Shown here: piece after piece, positions 1 through 11,579 of the stretch
Position numbering within the stretch: position 1 is the stretch's first letter
Layout: each line of letters starts with the position of its first letter
Assembly: GCA_020736575.1 (NCBI GenBank)
Contig: JAGPYM010000034.1
Location: 62,001 to 126,000 of the forward strand
DNA: 64,000 bases
Source: Thelonectria olida
Taxonomy: Eukaryota > Ascomycota > Sordariomycetes > Hypocreales > Nectriaceae
Reading direction: 5' to 3'
The notes under the pieces: model-generated
Told to the model about the DNA's origin: nothing
The model's database searches: none
Seen by the model: the letters and a program-made list of their open reading frames with translations, nothing else
Translations under genes and position numbers: made by a program

Positions 1-2284
1 CAAGTGAAGTTGCGATTGTGGAACTCGTTAATCATTAATGCTTCAAACTATGACGATTGTCAGCATTGGTTGAGTGAGAAGGGGCAAGGTGACATACCCC
101 GTATGCGACTGGATCAAGATAGTTGATCCATCGACACCAGCCAAGCATGTAGTCGACCGGGATGACGAAGCCTGTGAAGATGACAAGGGCCAAGATCAAG
201 ATTGAAGCCGGTACCATCGCCTGAGAGAGAGTACGAGACAGAGAAGCGCTACCTAGTGTCAGCTGAAAGTCGTGACTGGCCTGTCCAATTTGCGCATGCT
301 ATACTCACATGGTGCGGAAGATACCAGACATGCACAAGACCATCAGGAACGAAATGAACCAGAAAAAGAAGAAGTTGCCGGGCTCGCGTCGCAGGTTCGT
401 CATGAAATACAAGATTAGATTATACAGAATGCTGTTGGCAATCTTGTACGGCATATCGACAAGGGAGGACGAGACTGCTTCAGCCGACGGATGGTGAAAG
501 GCATAGCGGGCGTGTTTCTCAACGATAGGGCGTTGCGCGTACTGGGTCAGGATTTCGAGAGCACTGGAGAAGGCGTTGGTGAGGATGGCGACAAACAGAA
601 CTGCGGCGCGACTGTAGAAGGAAGCCGTAGTCGGCTGCATGTTGTAGAAGAGCGACGAAACAATCATGCCCATGATCGAGTTGGCGAGAAGCTGGAAGAT
701 TGTCAAGCTCGGATCTCCCAGCAGTCGCCTGAAACCTCGCCAAAGACAGAGTTTGACCTGCTGCGGGTACGAGAGCGTGTAGGGAGACTTGAGACGTTGG
801 CCGCGAGCCTGAGTGGACGCCTTGTGCTCGCGGAAGTTCTGAGCGTCTTCTCCGTTCAGCTCGTGCTCGGTCTTGTACAGTTCAATCTCTTCCTGAAGGG
901 CCTTGTACTCGGCGCTCTGCTTCCAGCAGGCGGCAAACTCGTCGGGCGTGCGAGGCGCGCGGTCTTCCCAGCCGGGACGGACGACTCGCTCGCTGGGGGC
1001 AGTCATGGACGTCAGGAAGTCAGGCGTCGTCTGACGAGCTGGGCAGTCAAAGCCGAGATTGATGAAATAGGCACGGGCTTTGTCCGCAGGGCCGAAGAAG
1101 ATTTGTCGGCCTTCGTACAAGACGAGAGCCTTGTCGAACAAGTCATAGGCGCTCTGGGGGGCTTGGTAGATAGACACAGCACAAGTCTGACCAAACAATT
1201 CGGATTGCAGCCTCAAGGTTCTGCAGAACTCGATGGCATTCGCAGAGTCAAGACCGCGAGTTGAGTTATCCCAGCATTGGAATGGCGCCGTGGAAAGGGT
1301 AGCCTCTGCGATGGTGACTCGCTTGCGTTCGCCGCCAGACACGCCGCGAACATATTCGTTGCCGACCCGGGTGTTGACAGTGTGGCTAATGCCGTACATG
1401 GCCATGACAACGTCACGCATGTGGTCGCAGAATTGCTCGGATGTGACTCCGGGCGGCAGAGTTCGCGGGCACCTCGCGCGAGATGCAAAGGTGAGAGTCT
1501 CGCCAACGGGCAGCATCGGGAAGTGAACATCGACCTCAGCTGTATAGATAGCCTCTCCCTTGTGATGCGAGTGCATCTCTTCGGCCCCGACACCCTGATA
1601 GTTGAAGTACGTGTCTTCGTCAACGTAGATGCCGTTAGTCTCGCCAGAGATGGTCTTTAGAAAAGTACTGCAGCCAGCACCAGGGGGGCCCAAAACCACT
1701 AGCATCTCGCCAGATCGGACAACGCCATCAAAGCTTCGCAGGATATCGATCCTCCGCTTTTGCTCGGTCCGCGTGATCTTGCGAATGATGTTAGGGACTT
1801 CAAGCCAGACGTTGGCGACATCCTTCTGATAGTCTGTCTCGGCACCGTAACCGAATACGTTCATGTTCTGGAAGCAGAGACCCGTGCGACGGAAGCCAGA
1901 TCCTCGCTCGTTTAGCATCCCGGCGAGAGTCTTGGCCCAGGTGCGTGCGTTGAAGTTCTCGCTCTGAGGGTTCAGCGGGGAATCAGGGTCTTCGCTAGCA
2001 AACAAGGCCTGACCGTTGGTGGGAATTCGAGCGACAGATTGAGTTGTGTATTGTCGAGCGAGCTGTTGCACCATGGAGTGGCGACGAGTCATCTCAGTCT
2101 CGTCTGCATCATCGGACTCGGCAGACTCGGGGTCGTCGATGGTATTGGCCGTCTTGAGGGAAGGCTCGTGGCCATGCTTGGGCTTCTCTGTGCCATCGTG
2201 CTCGGGGATCGGAGGAGACGCCGTGTTGTCCACGAAGGTGTTGAAGCTCCCAGTGGAAGACTTGTTTGGAAGTTGTTCGGACAT
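1..2284 (-). CDS. Pdr-type ABC transporter (ABC-G), 5' part only
   Basis: ATP-driven plasma-membrane drug/xenobiotic exporter of the fungal pleiotropic drug resistance family. I read exons 2284..309, 248..98 and 47..<1; the first two give 709 codons in phase and the gene leaves the window at the left edge, so only the N-terminal half is here. About 150 polar residues precede the first nucleotide-binding domain. That domain has the Walker A motif GPPGAGCST near residue 198, with Cys in place of Lys as is usual for NBD1 of this family, and the signature VSGGERKRVTIAE near 316. Membrane segments begin near residue 530 and run into exons 2 and 3, where FVIPVDYMLGWCRWINYLDP is the typical post-TM motif. 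The ATG at 2284 is chosen over an in-frame TTG at 2383. Substrate cannot be told from sequence. Confidence 0.93.
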
Positions 2285-4387
2285 GGTGAGGGCCGGGGAT
2301 GGGAGATGGGAGAGTCGTGATCGATAGTCTCGGAGCGTGCTTGAGGCACCTTGCAGGGCTATGATGCCACCTGCTTGGACCAACCTCTTGGCTCGTTGAA
2401 CTTCGACGGTGGCGGTGCAATTGGAGGGTTAGAAGGGGAATGGGAACGTATTATGACCAAGGAATGATTAGAAGGTAATTGGAAAGATCTCGAACGGCAT
2501 CTGGAAGGCTGGCTAGGGTTAAATATAACATTAGTTGCGGGAAGCTTGAATATCCCTTGAATACCCCTACCGAAGCCCGTCATCGATGTGTGGACCCCTT
2601 CAGGCTTCTGGGGATATCTACGCAATTCTTACCCATGCGCTGGCAGCGAAATGCGGAGCTGGGTGAAAGCTCTGATTCGGAGTCGTTGTCTCGGGTTGCT
2701 TTAGCATCCCGAAGAGAGGCAAAAGACTGGTTGAGCCCATCGGGGCGAGTTCACGTCCGGGTTTTACTTGGTGTCCTTGGGACGCTTACAAAGAATGCGA
2801 AACCGAGAAGATGTGCCCGAAAGATCCGTGGAGGCTTACAATATGGGGAGTTGCTGCCTTACTTGGTGTGTTTGGGATTGGAGGTTCCCTTGCCTGCACT
2901 GTTGGTTGTTATACTACAAGATTTGGAGACATTAGGAGAGTGGCGTTATGACTTGATACTCGATCATAGTGTTCAAGAATCTGCAGTATGGAGCGTCTGT
3001 GATGAGATTCATGAGACTCTCATTAACCCAGTCTCGTTTCTCAGTGAGATCCGACCATGTGGCCGGGCGGCATCTTAAATGGCATTTCGGCCGTCGTCAC
3101 GGACGAAATGAAGTCGGACGAGTTCCTAGGAATAGAGCCGCGATCCAAAACTGGGGATGCGAGGGTTCTCGGACAATTCAAGCTGAAGCCAAGTGGGTCA
3201 AGGATCCAACGTCCAACTTTATTCCCATGATATCATTTGCTGCGATTAATGCATGGTTTTTATTCGCAGTCCGTCCGCGTTGTTGCTCGGGTCACATTAA
3301 GGATCCGTCGGCCGAGATTTAGGGCCCGAAATACGATTACGCCCAGGTTTCTGGGGTTGGTGCGACCCGAAAGACACGTTATCGCGGGCTTTAAATTCTG
3401 GACAAAGTACGAATATTCTCGCAAGGAAAAAGGAGCGAGCTGATGCGTGGTGCTGCGTGTCCTCTGGAGGTGGTGGATTGGCTCCAGTCTCTACCTGATG
3501 TCACATTATCAGATACTTTCACAACGCGTCAACTTCACACTCGCAGATCAAACCACACTACATACTCTGAACCAGATGCACTCCTCAACATACGAAAACT
3601 ACACGAGGCATTCTCTGTGGCAAAAAACGCTGATCCTTTGCCATGTGTGAGTGGAGAAGAACCAGACATCAGCCCACTCTCCTGGGATCCAAGAATAAAA
3701 AATCTCTGTGGAATGAACCGCAGCACCTCCTATCCCCAGTGAGCTTATCGATATCGGTGTCATTCAAGGGCCCGTTCGTCTTCTTAAACCCGGATATCCT
3801 GTCACTTATCAATCCGTTTGTGCGTGGTGGGTCTCAATATTCGGAGATGCCAAGGTGCTATTATTTTAGGTGTGGGAAAGGAGCAGTCAATCCCAAGCTG
3901 ATGAAATACTAACGAAAAGGAATCGATGCCCCAGCAAAATACGGACGGGTGCTTGCATTCCCGGCGTTCTGAGACGTGTGACTGATAAGGTATTTTTGAG
4001 TCGGTTTTGAAAAATTGCAGTGCTGCAGGGTAGTACATGTGCTCCAAATATCACAACAATCAAGCAACACGATGCATAATCTTCACTGTTCTTTCTGAGG
4101 CTTCTTAAAAATTATACACTCTTTTTGTCTTCAATTAAGTCCCCCGACATGTTATAGATTTGAGAATTCAATTGCTGAACGCTGGTGATGGTTTCTCTCT
4201 CTGGATATTCATCAACAAGGGAAGTTTCACTCGCTGATCTCATTTGAAAATCAAGTCGGATGTTTCAGCTCTCATACTTGATTTATCAATGTATAGTATT
4301 TGTAACTCGGGCATGACTAAATACCTCACTAAAGATAGCCGTTCTAATTGAGTCTCATGGAGTCGATTTAATTCCGCCCGCATAACC
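2285..4387. other. Intergenic: ABC promoter and KHA1-like 3' flank
   Basis: About 2.1 kb without a recognisable gene. The part next to the ABC gene is its promoter and 5' UTR. From about 3400 the DNA becomes more AT-rich. Open frames here (for example 2479-3078 on +) begin at non-ATG codons or match no family I know, and they lack introns and Kozak context. Confidence 0.5.
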
Positions 4388-7232
4388 TCATCCTTGCGTC
4401 GCTTTGGCTTGCACCACCAACAAATCGGCCTGCAACTCGCTCGTCGCATAATGTCCCGCCAACACACCAAGGCATTGCTTCACCTCGTCAGCGAGCTTAC
4501 CAGCACTCTTTCCTTCATCCATGTGCGTGGCAGCTCGCCGGCCAAGCACGACGAGATTGTACAATGTCAGATCATCCTCATGCCGCCCGAGTTCCTCAGA
4601 TATGAGATGTAGGGCTGCATCTGCCTCATTTCCGACATGGGCGGTGCTGACCTTAACCCGCGACGCAATCTTAGCCGGAATGGCTGTAGCAAGGAAGTCG
4701 TCTGCCTTGTCACTTGTTGAATCGGCAATATGCATGATAGAGCATGAGACGTCAGGCCTCTCACATAGCTGTAGGACAAGCATCAGAGCCAGATCATCAT
4801 CCTTGCCTCCAAAATATGGTAGAAAGATGTGGTGCTGCTTGTGCATGGGTGACGCTGTAGGGAATTCATTGTACGACTGCGTGACAGAGTATACCCGTGA
4901 GAGCTTGTTGCGATCCTTGGCCTCGTTGTTCGGAGACTTTGTAGCATCCCCATTCTTGGGGAGGAAGACAGCCACGTTGTGGGCGGTCGACTCGATAATC
5001 GACCTGACAAAGCCAGCATAGGGCGACGCAACCCGGTCCCGACCATCTCCGGGCAAGCCAATAGGCGAATCTCCGACGCCGCCAGTCTTGCTCCAGGGGA
5101 TGAGGAGAAGATCGGCAGCCATAGTCTCCGACTTGGAAACGAGGGCCTCGGCGAAGCGATTTTCCGGCACGACTGCTACCTCGCCAGAAACAGCAACATT
5201 GTTCAACTGTCCTGCGGTGCGGAACGTGTTAATCAACGGGTCGTAGGAGCTTACTTCGTTGACTTGGGCTACCGTCATCACGGACGAGTCACGATCGGTG
5301 AGTTGAGCGAGACGGATGCCGTATACTTTAACAGCTCGAGTGTTGTCCACCTCTTTTTCGTGGGACGTGCTGTGCTCGCCATCAGAGTCCTTGGGCCCGG
5401 GAAGCGTAACCCAAGGTTTTCCGAAGAGTAGAATGAGTCGCAGAGTGGCTGGCATATTGTCGAATCTAAAGTAGACCAAAAGGCGATGCATCTTCTCCTG
5501 GGAATGTTGAGTGAGGGCACCATCTCCCGAAGGGCGATCGGATAGGGGCTCGCCAGTATCCCAGTCAATCTCTCCACGTTTCCAAGCTTCGAGCTTCTTC
5601 CGGTACCAGGGCGGATATAAGGCAGATGCAAGTGGTGTCGTCACGAAAGTTGTAATCAGGGCCATGACAACGAAAATGGTGAATGTCCTCGTGCTGAGAA
5701 TCTTCGCTTGTAGGCCAATATTCTAGCAATCGGACATGGTCAGCATGATTTCACCGAAGATATCTAGTAAAGAGACTCACCAGCACGATAAGTTCGACCA
5801 AACCCTTGCAGCTCATCAAAGCGCCGATGGTGAAGGATTCTCTCCAAACTAACCCGTTCAGTCGCGCAGCCAGCGTCGCACCTGTCACTTTGGTGAAGAA
5901 GGAAACAACTGTGACTGCGACTACATAGGCCCAAGTTATCCCGGAGTCAAGCAGGCCTAAGTTGGTGTTGAGACCTGACAGCGTAAAATAAAGTGGCAGA
6001 AATAGGGCTCCGATGATATCCTCTAGTTTCTCTGTGACTTTGATGGCAAAACCATTCTCCCTTGGTAGAATGAGACCAAACATGAAACTCCCAAAAATGG
6101 CATGGATACCAATAATTCCCGTGAAGAATCCAGAGGTCAGGGCCATGAGGAGGATGAGAGAGATGATGCTCTGGGAAGGGCCATTTTCGAGACTCCCGGT
6201 CCGGCGCAAAAGCCATGTGAGACAGGGTTTGACGAGGTATAGAAGAAATAGCATATACCCTGCGCAGGTCAAAAGGATCCAAAGTGCAGTCAATCCGTTG
6301 CCTGCATTTGCGAGGGCGACACATAAGGCCAGAAGAATCCATCCTGAACATGTCAGCTGCGCCAACGACACGGGAGGCTCGGAAGCTCATGATACTCACC
6401 AACAACATCATTTGCAACACCTGCTGCGAGGGTAATAACACCTACGGATGTATCTAGCAATTTTAGCTCCGTCAAGATTCTGCAAAGTACAGGGAAAGCC
6501 TGATGTTTGGTCAGCGATGCGGTCACATGGCGAGGAGGAATTATACTGCTTACTGTGATGGCAATGGCGACGCCAATGAAGAGCATGTACACGCTGAAAT
6601 CAATGTGAACGATGCCCTCGTCGCCCTTGAACTGGTGATAAAGACCCCATGCAACTGCGCATCCTAAAGCAAAAGGCAGGGCGACTCCAGCAAAGGCAAC
6701 CGTCACGGCGACTCGCCAGTTGCGCACCAAGAAACCGACATCGGTTTCGAGGCCGATGAGAAAAAGATAGAGCACGAGTCCCAAGTTGGCGACCAGAGTC
6801 AAGTTGGGGATGGATTCGGTGGGAAAAATTGCTGCCTTGAAGCCGGGGATATGGCCCATGACCGAAGGGCCGAGAATAATGCCACCGACGACCTCGGCGA
6901 TGACGCGAGGTTGGCGGATCTTGGAGAGTGGCCAGTGGAGGAGATGGCAGACGATGATGATTAACCCGGCCTGATTCAATGAGAGGGTGAGCACTTGGAG
7001 GAGGAGGGAGCAAACACACCTGGATAATGAAGATGGTGATGGGGTCCTTTGGGTTATAGACGGAAGGATTCGCGCCTTCAATGACGCCTCCCTGAGGAGC
7101 GGCTCTATTTCCCGTCGAGTTCGTCGTAGCGGTGGACGAGGCCATGGCAGTCGCAAGAGATGAAGAGGCTGCTGTGATGGCGGCCGTGGTGATGCTGCCC
7201 GCATCTCGGCCGGTCAGCGTTGATGATGACAT
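4388..7232 (-). CDS. K+/H+ antiporter, Kha1/CPA2 type
   Basis: Monovalent cation/proton exchanger of endomembranes (Kha1-like, CPA2 family), expected to act in potassium and pH homeostasis. Exons 7232..7020, 6970..6554, 6499..6400, 6343..5781 and 5722..4388 give 875 residues. A Ser/Thr/Ala-rich N-terminus of about 60 residues is followed by about 12 membrane segments forming the Na+/H+ exchanger domain; the conserved LGPSVMG and GLELD-like FLIGLETDVGF motifs are visible, as is GVANDVVGWILLA in the ion-binding region. The C-terminal half after LYPPWY is a cytosolic tail of about 400 residues with universal-stress-protein-like segments, the usual arrangement in fungal Kha1 proteins. The start at 7232 is the only ATG before the first hydrophobic segment in this frame. 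All introns have GT..AG ends. Confidence 0.9.
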
Positions 7233-8126
7233 TTTCCCACTTTTGTTGCGGCCGGCCTCTTCGGACGCGAATTCACTTTGAAGACGGCGTGGGCTGGACG
7301 ACTTTGAGGGCCAGCAAACTCAGCAATGCCAACTCTGATGTTGCTGACAAAAGACAGGCCGCGTCGGTCAGTTTGGAGTATGCCCAACGCCGATCCCTCC
7401 ACACACGTGAATCTCAGATTTGGAAATGTTTGTTGACAGTGGCCGGGTCACCAGGTTGGGGTTGTTGCGGCTGTTGGGTTGCTTCCGCGGAGATGGTTCG
7501 AGTCTTCGAGATGGACATTACGTACATAATAGAGACAAATCAATCCGTCTCGCCATTTTCGAACGAAGCGGGGTCTGGTGACAAGAGTGAATTCACACAA
7601 TTGGACCGAAGGTGCAGTCAGCCGTCAGCGCGTTGCTCACATGGGTTTTCCCTGGAGAAAGTGTGTGTTGCCGTAGGTAAGCTGCAGCAGTGGCCAGAGG
7701 CTCGTGTGAATGGTATCTGCACACCATGTTCTATTTCGTCGTCTTCATTGGCCAGAGGCTCACCGCGACGAACCGCTTGAGGGTGTTCGTCTCCCCGAAT
7801 CCCACACTGTGTGTGGTTTGGTGGTGAGGGCGTTCGGGGAGTAAATAGAAAGGCACCGACAGCACTCTTGATGGGGTATTTCAATGTACTATTACAGCCC
7901 GAAGTGTTGGCTGCGTTGGGGGAATAAGCCGCATACGCAAAAAGTATATCTTACCTTGAACCTATGAAAGAATTGCTTTGTGAAATTTGTTCTGGATGGA
8001 AATGCAAGGTTCCATGACTGGAGACGTGGTAGCTGATGAGACAATGATCGGCATGGAACGAAACAGAATTAACAATCTATAAGCTGGTTATCTGACTCTC
8101 GAATAATGAATACCGTCTACCCTCCA
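7233..8126. other. Intergenic: antiporter promoter / HDH-like 3' flank
   Basis: Both neighbours are on the minus strand, so this 0.9 kb holds the antiporter promoter and the HDH-like gene's 3' end. I see no gene in it; the open frame at 7220-7780 (+) reads into the antiporter's first exon and has no recognisable domain. Confidence 0.5.
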
Positions 8127-9593
8127 TTAAATCTTGGCGGCTGTCTTGCTTTCCTTGCCCTCTGTTATCCACGCGATTTCATCCTTCAGGTACTCGTGCG
8201 CACGCAAGTCGCCGGATCTCGCATGACCCTCGAACAATTCCACTCGAGCAGCGCGTCCGCAGAGACGGCCAAGCTTCCCGCTCTCTTCCGCATTCGTCAC
8301 CTCTTGGTACGTGACTGTGCGGAGGAACTTGCCGACCCAGAGGCCACCAGTATAGCGACCTGCGCCGCGGGTGGGAAGGACGTGGTTGGTTCCGATGCAC
8401 TGTTAATAGGTCAGCTTCAGCCCCCATTGCGACACCATCTTGAAGGTGAGAAATGGGAATGAGTACTCGCCTTGTCTCCATAAGATACACATGTCATCGG
8501 ACCCAAGAACAAGGCACCATAGTGCTGCATCTTCTGCAGCGCCTCTCGGGGGTTCTTTGTCAAGATTTGAACGTGCTCAGACGCGAACTCGTCGGCAATC
8601 TTGTATGCCTCGTCCAAATTGTCCGCGACTATTACTTCTCCAAGGTTACCCCAAGAAACGCTTGCGATAGGAGCAGTAACGAGCCCCTTCAGTAGTCGTC
8701 CGCAGATGTCAATCGTTTTCCGGCCGACTTCTTCAGAAGTCGTGATGAGAATGGCAGGACTGTCGGGGCCGTGCTCGGCCTGGGAGAGCAAGTCGGTAGC
8801 GCACATGAAGGGATCGGCCGTCTCGTCGGCGACGAGCAGGACTTCGGTCGGACCAGCGAAGAGATCGATGCCAATCTCGCCGTACATCTGGCGCTTCGCC
8901 TCGGCCACAAAGGCGTTTCCTGGGCCAGCGATGAAGTCAACTTTGGGGATCGTCTCGGTGCCAACAGCCATGGCCGCAACAGCCTGGATACCACCGAGAA
9001 TGTAGATCTCGTCGGCGCCGGCCAGATGCATCGCTGCGACAGTCGCATTGGGGATCTTGCCCATGGCGGGAGGAGTGCATCCGATGACATTTCTTACACC
9101 GGCGACCTTGGCCGTGAGAATAGTCATGTGTGCCGAGGCCAGGAGAGGATATCGGCCTCCAGGGATGTATCTGCGTGCCCACGTTAGTAAGATACGACCG
9201 AGAAGCATCCACTACAGTCCATCCTTACGCGCCGACCGAGTCAATCGGGTTGTTCTTCTGTCCCAGAACCACGCCAGGTGCCATCTCGAGCTCAAACTCC
9301 TTCAGAGACTCCTTCTGAGCAATGGCAAACTTCCTGACATTGGCCTGGACCTGTTTGATGTCCTCGATGATTTGATCAGGCACCTGGGCAATCACATCTT
9401 GGATCTCCGAGGGAGACAGCTTGTAAGATGGAGGCGACCACTTGTCGAACTTTTCGCTGTAGCGACGAACAGCTGCATCGCCCTCGCTGCGAATGGTGTC
9501 GATGACGCCCTTGACGATGCTCGGCACATCTGCGCCCGAGCCGCTGGCGGGCGTCTCGACAGGGACGGCTTTCTTCAGGTAAGTGCGAGGCAT
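8127..9593 (-). CDS. Histidinol-dehydrogenase-family enzyme, stand-alone (HpsN-like)
   Basis: NAD-dependent, zinc-containing alcohol/aldehyde dehydrogenase of the HisD fold. Exons 9593..9229, 9170..8471 and 8399..8127 give 445 residues, the size of a single-domain enzyme rather than the trifunctional HIS4 usual for fungal histidine synthesis. The zinc ligands are conserved: Gln and His in LLSQAEHGPD, Asp in SYGDK, His in FEGHARSGD; the catalytic Glu-His pair lies in AEHGPD. The motifs YIPGGRYPLLASAHM, AEHGPDSPAIL and GRYTGGLWVGKFLRT look more like bacterial sulfopropanediol 3-dehydrogenase (HpsN) than histidinol dehydrogenase, which usually has PGG-T-AP and AEHDP; this subfamily call is from memory of the motifs. 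The second intron uses a GC donor (see findings). A TATA-like element lies about 90 bases upstream. Confidence 0.88.
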
Positions 9594-9680
9594 TGTGATG
9601 GTGAGGATTGTGTGTTGAACTGATGATGCTCAATATTCGAGAGTGGAGAGAGAAACCTGGCTCGACGTTGCAGTGCCTGA

Positions 9681-9687
9681 CTATATA
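9681..9687 (-). promoter_or_regulatory. TATA-like box of the HDH-like gene
   Basis: TATATAG on the minus strand, about 90 bases upstream of the ATG at 9593 in a 386-base gap that also holds the SDR gene's 3' end. The spacing is plausible for a fungal core promoter, but TATA elements occur by chance. Confidence 0.4.
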
Positions 9688-9979
9688 GGCCAATGACTTC
9701 TTGGTCAAATTGCTTTCAGATTATTGCACGGCTTAAGCATTACCGAGATCGCTGCAAGAGACGTCACGTCAACTCGAACTGGTCGTCATGTTGACTGCCG
9801 GCAGCAAAGCCGGTCGGGTTGTGCATTCGACCGGGTCATGTGGGGGGTGGGATTGCGAATCGGAGAGTGGAGGGACGGACAAATAGATGCTGTAGAATGC
9901 ATTGCAAGTCCATATTGGCTTCTAGCTGTATCTCTTCGAATGCTCAATTACTAACACAACTCCTCCTTCAACGAATGAA

Positions 9980-10768
9980 CTAGTCTACATACAAGCCACC
10001 GTTGACAAAGATGTGCGTGCCATTCACCCACCCGGCCCGCTCCTCGCACAGAAACGCGACTGCATAAGCAACCTCCTCGGGCTTGCCCATTCGCTTCCCG
10101 GCCGGCGTCGCATCGATGGTCGGCTGCAGCACCTTCATGGCTTCCTCGCCGGCAGCCAAGAAGCCTTCCGTCATGGTCGGCCCGGGGGACACGGCGTTGA
10201 CGGTGCACCCGTATTTCGGCGGCAGCTCCTTTGCCCAGCAGCGCGTAAACGAGTCAACCATGCCCTTGGTGCCCGCGTAGATGGTCTGCAGAGGGGGAGG
10301 GCCACGGGCGCTCACGGAGCAGATGTTGACGATCCTGCCACTGCCCTTGGGGAGGTGGGGGAGCACTTCTTTGGTCAAGAGGAAGGGTCCACGGGCATTG
10401 AGGTTCACGAGCGAGTTCCAATGGTCCAGGGTCTGCTCCTCCAATGGGAGATTAACAGCAATGGCGGCGCTGTTGACAAGGATGTCCACCCGGCCGAACT
10501 CCCGGACGGCGGCGTCTACCAGCGTCTTGGGGCCCTCCACAGTGCTCATGTCTGCCAAGACAGCAATGCTCTTGGTGGGCATGTTGGAGGCAGCCTGGTT
10601 GCCTTCGGCAGCTAGCGAGGCAAAGGGATAATTGATGGCAGTCGAGGCACCGCGAGCAGCGAGCTCTTTCGCAATAGCGAGGCCGATGCCGCTGTTGCTT
10701 CCCGAGACGACAGCCACCTTTCCGGCTAGAGTCTGAGAAACGGCTGGGGAGAGAACGGTGGAGTCCAT
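9980..10768 (-). CDS. Short-chain dehydrogenase/reductase
   Basis: NAD(P)-dependent oxidoreductase of the classical SDR family, 262 residues, intronless. The Rossmann nucleotide-binding motif SGSNSGIG is at residues 22-29, the NSA variant of the NNAG motif at 99-101, catalytic Ser near 151-153 (ICSVS), and Tyr164/Lys168 in YAGTK. The C-terminal region shows the usual PGP-T and FLCEERAGWVNG segments. An acidic residue after the second beta strand is not obvious, which leans towards NADP. It lies directly upstream of the HDH-like gene on the same strand with a 386-base gap, so the two may act in one pathway. Substrate unknown. Confidence 0.93.
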   Translation of the reverse strand: MDSTVLSPAVSQTLAGKVAVVSGSNSGIGLAIAKELAARGASTAINYPFASLAAEGNQAASNMPTKSIAVLADMSTVEGPKTLVDAAVREFGRVDILVNSAAIAVNLPLEEQTLDHWNSLVNLNARGPFLLTKEVLPHLPKGSGRIVNICSVSARGPPPLQTIYAGTKGMVDSFTRCWAKELPPKYGCTVNAVSPGPTMTEGFLAAGEEAMKVLQPTIDATPAGKRMGKPEEVAYAVAFLCEERAGWVNGTHIFVNGGLYVD

Positions 10769-11579
10769 TATGAAGAAGTATGAGTAATACTTGATTGGGA
10801 GTGATATTGAGGGGTGACTTGGAGTGGTTGGTGTTTGTTGAGGGTCTGGGAAGGGAGTGAATGGTGGCTTGTGGGGGAGCGCCGGGTCGATGATGTCTTG
10901 AAGCTATCTCGTTTCTCAGTGTAAATCGCACGCTTTATAGGGCGTTTTCTCAAGTTCTCCTAGTGAGGCCAGTCATCGAGCAATGTTGACGCGGCAATCA
11001 CTCAACCCATGGAGTTGGAGAAGTGACGCTGTAGCCGTTTCCTCCTCTCCGCCGCCGACGTCCCGTTGCAACGACTAACACGGAGGATCGCGGGGAGGGA
11101 GGGGGAACCTACGGGATGTGGGAGACGCGACCCGTGACTGCATTCCCCCGCATTGTTGCGGGTGGCGGGCCACGATCCGAAGGCCAATTGCAAGAAGGAG
11201 GGTTAGGGGGCAGTCTGGGGAGCGTCGCAGGCAGTGAATAAACAACGTAATGCGGGATGAAGGAATCTTTTGGCGGTTGAGGGAGAAGGTTGTTGAGTGT
11301 CGATCATGACTCCATGCGTGATGTCAAGATATGGGCCTCAGCGGGGGAATTTGGAGTGGAATTCTCCTCACATTCACATGTCAATGAGTATGACTGTCTG
11401 AGATTCTAGGTGCAGTTGATGAACCGTCTTTGGTGGTGTAGAGTTGATTCAAGCATTAATGTCGTCAATTGAATACTGCGCGCTTCACTCTGACATCCTT
11501 CTCCATTGAAGATGATTCCATGTAATGTGCGCATTTATTTAAATACGCGACCATGATAGGTTTACAGAAGACATGATAT
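10769..11579. other. Intergenic: SDR promoter / MFS 3' flank
   Basis: TATAAA on the minus strand at 10934-10939 lies about 165 bases before the SDR start. A perfect 6-bp stem with a 4-base loop (CCGCA arms within GC-rich DNA) sits at 11147-11162. No gene is recognisable. Confidence 0.4.

Noticed and set aside
491..1264. Long open frame on + within the ABC gene
   Set aside because: It is antisense to the first exon of the ABC transporter, whose motifs are unmistakable; the + frame has no domain.
2285..2383. N-terminal extension of the ABC protein from TTG at 2383
   Set aside because: A proper ATG at 2284 follows in frame and fits the family start; TTG is not a usual fungal start.
8127..9593. 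Histidine biosynthesis (HIS4) assignment
   Set aside because: Only the dehydrogenase domain is present and its motifs lean away from HisD; fungal HIS4 is a trifunctional protein.
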